From Siphlonurus alternatus (Eukaryota; Arthropoda; Insecta; Ephemeroptera; Siphlonuridae), in assembly GCA_949825025.1 (NCBI GenBank), contig OX463786.1, positions 8,481,094 to 8,545,093 on the forward strand: DNA of 64,000 nt, in the 5' to 3' direction. Shown one piece after another: positions 60,801 through 64,000 of the stretch. Each line of letters opens with the position of its first letter. The stretch's first letter is position 1. Under the pieces are notes generated by a model. The model was given only the letters and a program-made list of their open reading frames with translations. It did no database searches and was not told where the DNA came from. A program made the translations under genes and the position numbers.

Positions 60801-63462
60801 TAACATATTTTTAAAAGAATTGTCATTGGTTATATTAATTTCTGTTAAAATTAATTACACCACCACGTAATAGGATAGCTAATCATTATTGTTATGTAAT
60901 TGAGGTACGGGAGTTACTACAAAGGTATTTTCCGGTGCCACATTCATTCAGCGTCATCATTTAATTAGTCACGTGGTATCACAAGGCTATTTCCAACGCC
61001 CGCGCAGCTAATTTTGAGTCAATTAAAATCCATTTGGCTGCCAACAAGGACGAGCTGCTTGCCATGTGCGAAATATTCGTCACTTTTTGAGCATGTGACG
61101 AAAATTGTGGTACACACTTTCATCATTTCCCAAGTTTTTATTATCAGTACACTTTATTTTTGTTTTATTTTTTTTTTGATACAATACAATTTAATTTCAT
61201 ATGCGTATATAGGTATATGCACAGTGGTACGTCACAATATTATTTGCATTTATAATGATTGAGATTTTTTTTTTTTTTACAAGGATACACCCCTAAGAGC
61301 TTACAGCTCGCGGCGGAGTACTGGGTAGGGATAAGGTAGGGAACGGATAGTGGCCACGGCCTGCATGCTTACGCGTCCCAGCATTCGCTGAGGTGAGACT
61401 GAGGGAACCGTGGAAAACCTCAGTCAGGACGGACACCTCTACTTTTTCTCAATGGACCAAAGCGATGTCCAAAGCCTGGGGAACCACACACAAGTGCATC
61501 ACTGCACTGGGTGGAAAGCGAGACGAATTTACCCCAGGGAGGGAGCAGCGTATTTTTTACTTGAAACGGTCACCTATCCAAGTACTAACCACGCTCGACG
61601 TAGCCTGACTTCGGTGATCTAACGAGAACCGGTCAATGCACTGCGCCACGCTCGACCTCATTTTTAACACTCGTAAAAGTTCCGATCAAGTTCATAATAA
61701 AATTATATTATTATCATATTGATATACCTCAGTATATCTATGAATGCATATTAAGTGCATATATTATTGTAATTTATATGCGCTGCATGTTTTTTTTAAA
61801 GATAATAGAAAAAACCTTTCCAAGAGATTAAAAAAAAAAAAATCGTTAAAAAAAATATGTAGTACAATATCGTGATTTCATTTTGTTCCAGACTATCAGG
61901 CTGAACTGGAGGCTGCTTACATCGAGACAGAGTGCTTACGAAAAACGTTGAAGAAAACCAAAGATGAGATGACCGAATTTCGTTTACAGAATGAGGAACT
62001 TAAGGAGCAGCTGGTCAAGAAGGAAAAGGGTAAGGATTGGTCATGTCAGGGTCACCTGCTTAGGGTATAGGGAGTTTTCTATGTATGTCTACTCCCATTA
62101 TTATATCAATTTAAAATGATACATAATAATATTTTATATTTGCTTAAATTTTGATATTTTTCTTGATGGCTGCAAGAGTGCGATTTCACATTATTGGAAA
62201 TTTTGCCTCTGAATATTATGAAACAATGTTTCAAATAAATAAAGTTACAATTGTAATTAATAATATAGTAATAAATCAAATGTAAAGAAAATAAAAATGA
62301 AAAATATATTCTCTAAGAGAAATTAAAAATATTTATTTTAACACGATATTTTAATATTTAATTAATTAATAAATTATATTTGCCATCAATTTTTAAAAAT
62401 AATCTTATATCTCACCAATACTATTTTAGTAAAATTTAAGATATCAGGTAAATGGTAACATTTTAATTAAAATAATTATTTGATGAAGAAAAATTCTTAA
62501 CAATAAACCTGTTACCTCTGAGTCAAATAGAATATTTAATATTTATGTAAAAATAAATTAAATAGATTTTAAAAATTCCAGAAAGCTTTAAAACTCCCCA
62601 GAGCAGATTCAATCTGGGGGATTTTTCTCACAAAAGCTCCATATAAGGTCTATGCTAAACTCCTACCCCAATTTTCAAAAGCTGATAAGGTATATCCACT
62701 TAAACTGTTGTTAATACTATATGGTCACTAGTAATTGAATTTGACTTCCCGGCTCTTCATAAACCCAACTTAGCATATTGCTTAGAATTTAGTGCGTCCC
62801 TTCCACTCGAGGGTGGCCATGGTCTATATTAATCCATTCAGCATTCACCTGGTTGTTACTGAAGAAACCATGGAAACCTCAGTCAAGTTGGTCGGCAATT
62901 GATGCCATGACCAATCACCTCCCGGACGCACGAGTGGTTATAACAAAGTCTTCTGCTCGTTGTTAGTAAACAAAGTATTGTTGTGTAATGTCTGTCGCGT
63001 GAAGGAAAAACATGGGACGGTTGTTGATTTACATGTTAATAACTTATGGAAAATGACCGTTAATTACGAAGTTGAAGCGGTTGTCTAGCGCCAACAATGC
63101 CATTACGTTCTCTGCTCTAGTGGCAAAATTAGGCACTACGTCGTCCCATGTTTAACAATGAAAAAGGCTTCATGCGACAGACATTATAAACAATGGTTTG
63201 TTACAACCATTGCGAGTAGAAGACTTTGGGTTAACATTAATATTTCATCTTCACAGCCGCAGACTCGAGCGACGAGGATGACGAGGAAACTTCTGACGAG
63301 GAAGATTTGAGTGAGTCTCGTCAGAGTCGCGCCACGTTGGAGACGAGGGTCAAGGAACTTGAGGAGCAGCTGGAGGCAGTTCGAGCGGAGAGGGACGAGC
63401 TGTTGGCTGCCAAGAAAGCCCTCGAGGACGAGAGACAGGAGGAGATCAAGATCATCCATGAG
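45716..63462 (+). CDS. Unidentified coiled-coil protein, 5' part of gene (4 exons, continues past the window)
   Basis: Exons 45716-45843, 55390-55520, 61892-62029 and 63257-63462 join in frame (GT-AG, phases 2, 1, 1, 0) to give 201 codons. Residues 1-42 start MFGFFKKQSKNKDFGD and end in an acidic DDDTSEIR; residues 43-132 are heptad-rich (RRLESRVRELSAQVAAKDSE, YQAELEAAYIETECLRKTLK); 133-151 are a strongly acidic Ser/Asp/Glu run with CK2-like sites (SSDEDDEETSDEED); 152-201 return to coiled coil (LEEQLEAVRAERDELLAA). An in-frame TAG at 45686-45688 supports the start. A long structural coiled-coil or golgin-type product is plausible, but I do not recognise the family. The rest of the protein lies beyond the right edge. 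Confidence 0.85.
49542..49704. mobile_element. Small hAT-like MITE
   Basis: CAGGGTCGGACTGG ... CCAGTCCGAGCCTG TIRs, flanked by ATTGTTAT and ATAGTTAT (7 of 8 identical). 163 bp, in intron 1 of the coiled-coil gene. Confidence 0.8.
50986..51303. mobile_element. Palindromic MITE, family A/B intermediate
   Basis: Ends GGACAATTTGCAT ... ATGCAAATTGTCC. Arms resemble families A and B (GATAGAGGGTACCAAATTAT; AACTATTTTTAAAAAATTAT), with CREs at 51116-51123 and 51167-51174. Intron 1 of the coiled-coil gene. Confidence 0.85.
53109..53501. mobile_element. TTAA-flanked foldback element, family C (copy 3)
   Basis: Same structure within intron 1 of the coiled-coil gene. Three copies of 390-395 bp with the same ends support a real family. 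Confidence 0.87.
53732..53791. repeat. Short hairpin
   Basis: CCATCCGATAATTGCAAT pairs with ATTGCAATAGTCGGATG across a loop of about 24 nt. MITE remnant or a chance hairpin. Confidence 0.45.
54709..54845. mobile_element. Foldback element
   Basis: ATCAGGGGGGTCTTCAAATA on the left is mirrored by ATTTAAAGGCCCCCCTGAT; CTAAGACTGTCTTAGCG occurs in both arms. Intron 1 of the coiled-coil gene. Confidence 0.72.
54838..54960 (+). mobile_element. tRNA-derived SINE fragment
   Basis: A box B-like GAGTTCGATCCTAGG follows CGTAATCGCATGGTCGT; the box A side is lost where a foldback element abuts. Intron 1 of the coiled-coil gene. Confidence 0.5.
55390..55520 (+). CDS. Coiled-coil gene, exon 2
   Basis: Residues 43-86 plus one base; coiled coil with Arg/Glu heptads (RVRELSAQVAAKDSEANQLK). 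Acceptor TTTCAG, donor C|GTAAGT. GC-richer than its flanks. Confidence 0.88.
55837..55985. mobile_element. Foldback element next to exon 2 of the coiled-coil gene
   Basis: AATTAGTACACCAGAC and TTTTATTGTTTTAT.TTCGTAT are mirrored on the right; arms about 45 bp. It lies about 320 bp after exon 2. Confidence 0.8.
58948..59282 (+). repeat. Dispersed repeat, copy 2
   Basis: Same orientation as copy 1, differing by scattered substitutions. A degenerate relative is visible at 62600-62705, and an inverted end fragment at 5885-5945. Intron 2 of the coiled-coil gene. Confidence 0.85.
59316..59533. mobile_element. Foldback element with TTCCGG repeats
   Basis: TAGTCAAATTTA... CCTTCCGGAAGTA.AATAGCCGGAAGTGT is mirrored by ACACTTCCGGCTACTTCCGG ... 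AATTTGACTG. TTCCGGAAGT is an ETS-type motif by resemblance. It abuts the dispersed repeat at 58948-59282. Confidence 0.78.
59941..60210. mobile_element. Short-TIR MITE, family E (inverted)
   Basis: AATAGAGGCTTCAAG ... CTTGAAGCCTCTATT is a perfect 15-bp TIR. The interior is the reverse complement of the CCDC186 copies. Intron 2 of the coiled-coil gene. Confidence 0.85.
61266..61657 (-). mobile_element. 5S-derived SINE (minus strand)
   Basis: On the minus strand: GTCGAGCGTGGCGCAGTGCA, ATCACCGAAGTCAGG, TTAGTACTTGGATAGGTGAC, ending in CGAGCTGTAAGCTCTTAGG and poly(A). Its 3' body differs from the 30695 copy and matches the tails at 29075 and 36976. Intron 2 of the coiled-coil gene. Confidence 0.85.
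61892..62029 (+). CDS. Coiled-coil gene, exon 3
   Basis: Residues 87-132 plus one base, phase 1 to 1: HYQAELEAAYIETECLRKTL, then KKTKDEMTEFRLQNEELKEQ. Continuous coiled coil. Confidence 0.9.
62805..62905 (-). mobile_element. SINE body fragment, degenerate
   Basis: GGTGGCCATGG, CATTCAGCATTCACCT and CATGGAAACCTCAGTCAAG echo the SINE body on the minus strand. Confidence 0.55.
62986..63186. mobile_element. Foldback element upstream of exon 4 of the coiled-coil gene
   Basis: TAATGTCTGTCGCGTGAAGG on the left pairs with GGCTTCATGCGACAGACATT, and CATGGGACG with CGTCCCATG. It ends 70 bp before exon 4. Confidence 0.78.
63257..63462 (+). CDS. Coiled-coil gene, exon 4
   Basis: Residues 133-201, phase 1 to 0. 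Begins with an acidic CK2-like cluster, then coiled coil to IKIIHE at the GTAGGA donor. More exons must follow outside the window. Confidence 0.9.
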
Positions 63463-64000
63463 GTAGGAGCAGGGCAAATATTTTAAAAAGATGATAGATA
63501 AATATTAATTCATTATTATTTTATAAATTAAATTAAATTTAATTTATTTATTAATATATATTTTTTATTTTTAAAAAAATTCAATTCAATTAAAAATAAT
63601 TTTTTTTGTATTTTGAATTTAATTTTCAAATAAAATTACAAATTATTTTCATGTAAGTATATTTGTTAAAAATTAATAGTAAATATTATTTTATTTAAAC
63701 TTTATTCAAATTAAATTTTATAATAAAATAATTGTGCAACAGTTGCCAACTTATAGAAAAAATTATTCGAAAAATGTTATTCCTTTACGTTGTAAAAAAT
63801 ATTTATACTGTCTTGTTTAATAACGATATTGTTACTTGAAATATAAAAGTTCGTCACATATTTACATGCTTTGTCTGGAAAAACAGGCCTCAGAATGCCA
63901 CAGTATTTTAATAACACAATTCTGTCCGCACGCCAGTATGAACAGTATTCCTACTCTACATATACATTATATTAGTTTATTTTGAAACCAATAAACGAAT
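63463..64000 (+). other. Intron 4 of the coiled-coil gene (incomplete)
   Basis: AT-rich intron sequence to the window edge; no further exon visible. Confidence 0.55.

Larger units (their letters stand above)
55521..61891 (+). other. Second intron of the coiled-coil gene (about 6.4 kb)
   Basis: AT-rich, with foldbacks at 55837 and 59316, the dispersed repeat at 58948, a family E MITE at 59941 and a 5S-SINE at 61266. 56.0-58.9 kb shows no structure beyond AT-rich simple sequence and a poly(T) near 57182-57201. Confidence 0.55.

Overview
This is an AT-rich animal (eukaryotic) sequence: GC-richer coding exons with GT-AG introns sit in long AT-rich introns and intergenic DNA full of short non-autonomous transposons. 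The two recognisable proteins are metazoan, and the compact foldback elements, a 5S-derived SINE and (TTTA)n arrays suggest an invertebrate, most likely an arthropod. I cannot name the species from sequence alone.

Left third (3.5-28.0 kb): two head-to-head genes share a 707-bp intergenic promoter at about 13.8-14.5 kb. On the minus strand, ALDH6A1 (mitochondrial methylmalonate-semialdehyde dehydrogenase) is complete: 11 exons, 1566 nt of CDS including the stop, 521 residues, all phases consistent. On the plus strand, a CCDC186 (C. elegans CCCP-1) ortholog is complete: 15 exons, 3105 nt, 1034 residues including an 11-codon candidate microexon. It is a Golgi/endosome coiled-coil protein. The shared promoter holds a perfect C/EBP palindrome and two adjacent full CREs.

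Middle (28-45.7 kb): no convincing gene. It is AT-rich DNA with a complete 5S-derived SINE (13-bp target duplication), TTAA-flanked foldbacks, G-rich hAT-like elements, a dispersed repeat, and one orphan exon-like segment at 41.27 kb.

Right third (45.7-64 kb): the 5' part of a third, plus-strand gene, a coiled-coil protein I do not recognise. Four exons (201 codons) are visible, with introns of about 9.5, 6.4 and 1.2 kb, and the gene runs off the right edge.

The mobile-element layer is the most distinctive part of the window. At least six families of palindromic or TIR-bearing MITEs occur in several copies each, many inside introns and some within tens of bases of splice sites. Some carry consensus CRE octamers (TGACGTCA) and 3'-splice-site-like sequences. 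I saw no CRISPR array, operon or other prokaryotic feature, and no complete transposase or reverse transcriptase. The only transposon protein remnant is the C-terminal tail of a non-LTR retrotransposon ORF in an ALDH6A1 intron.
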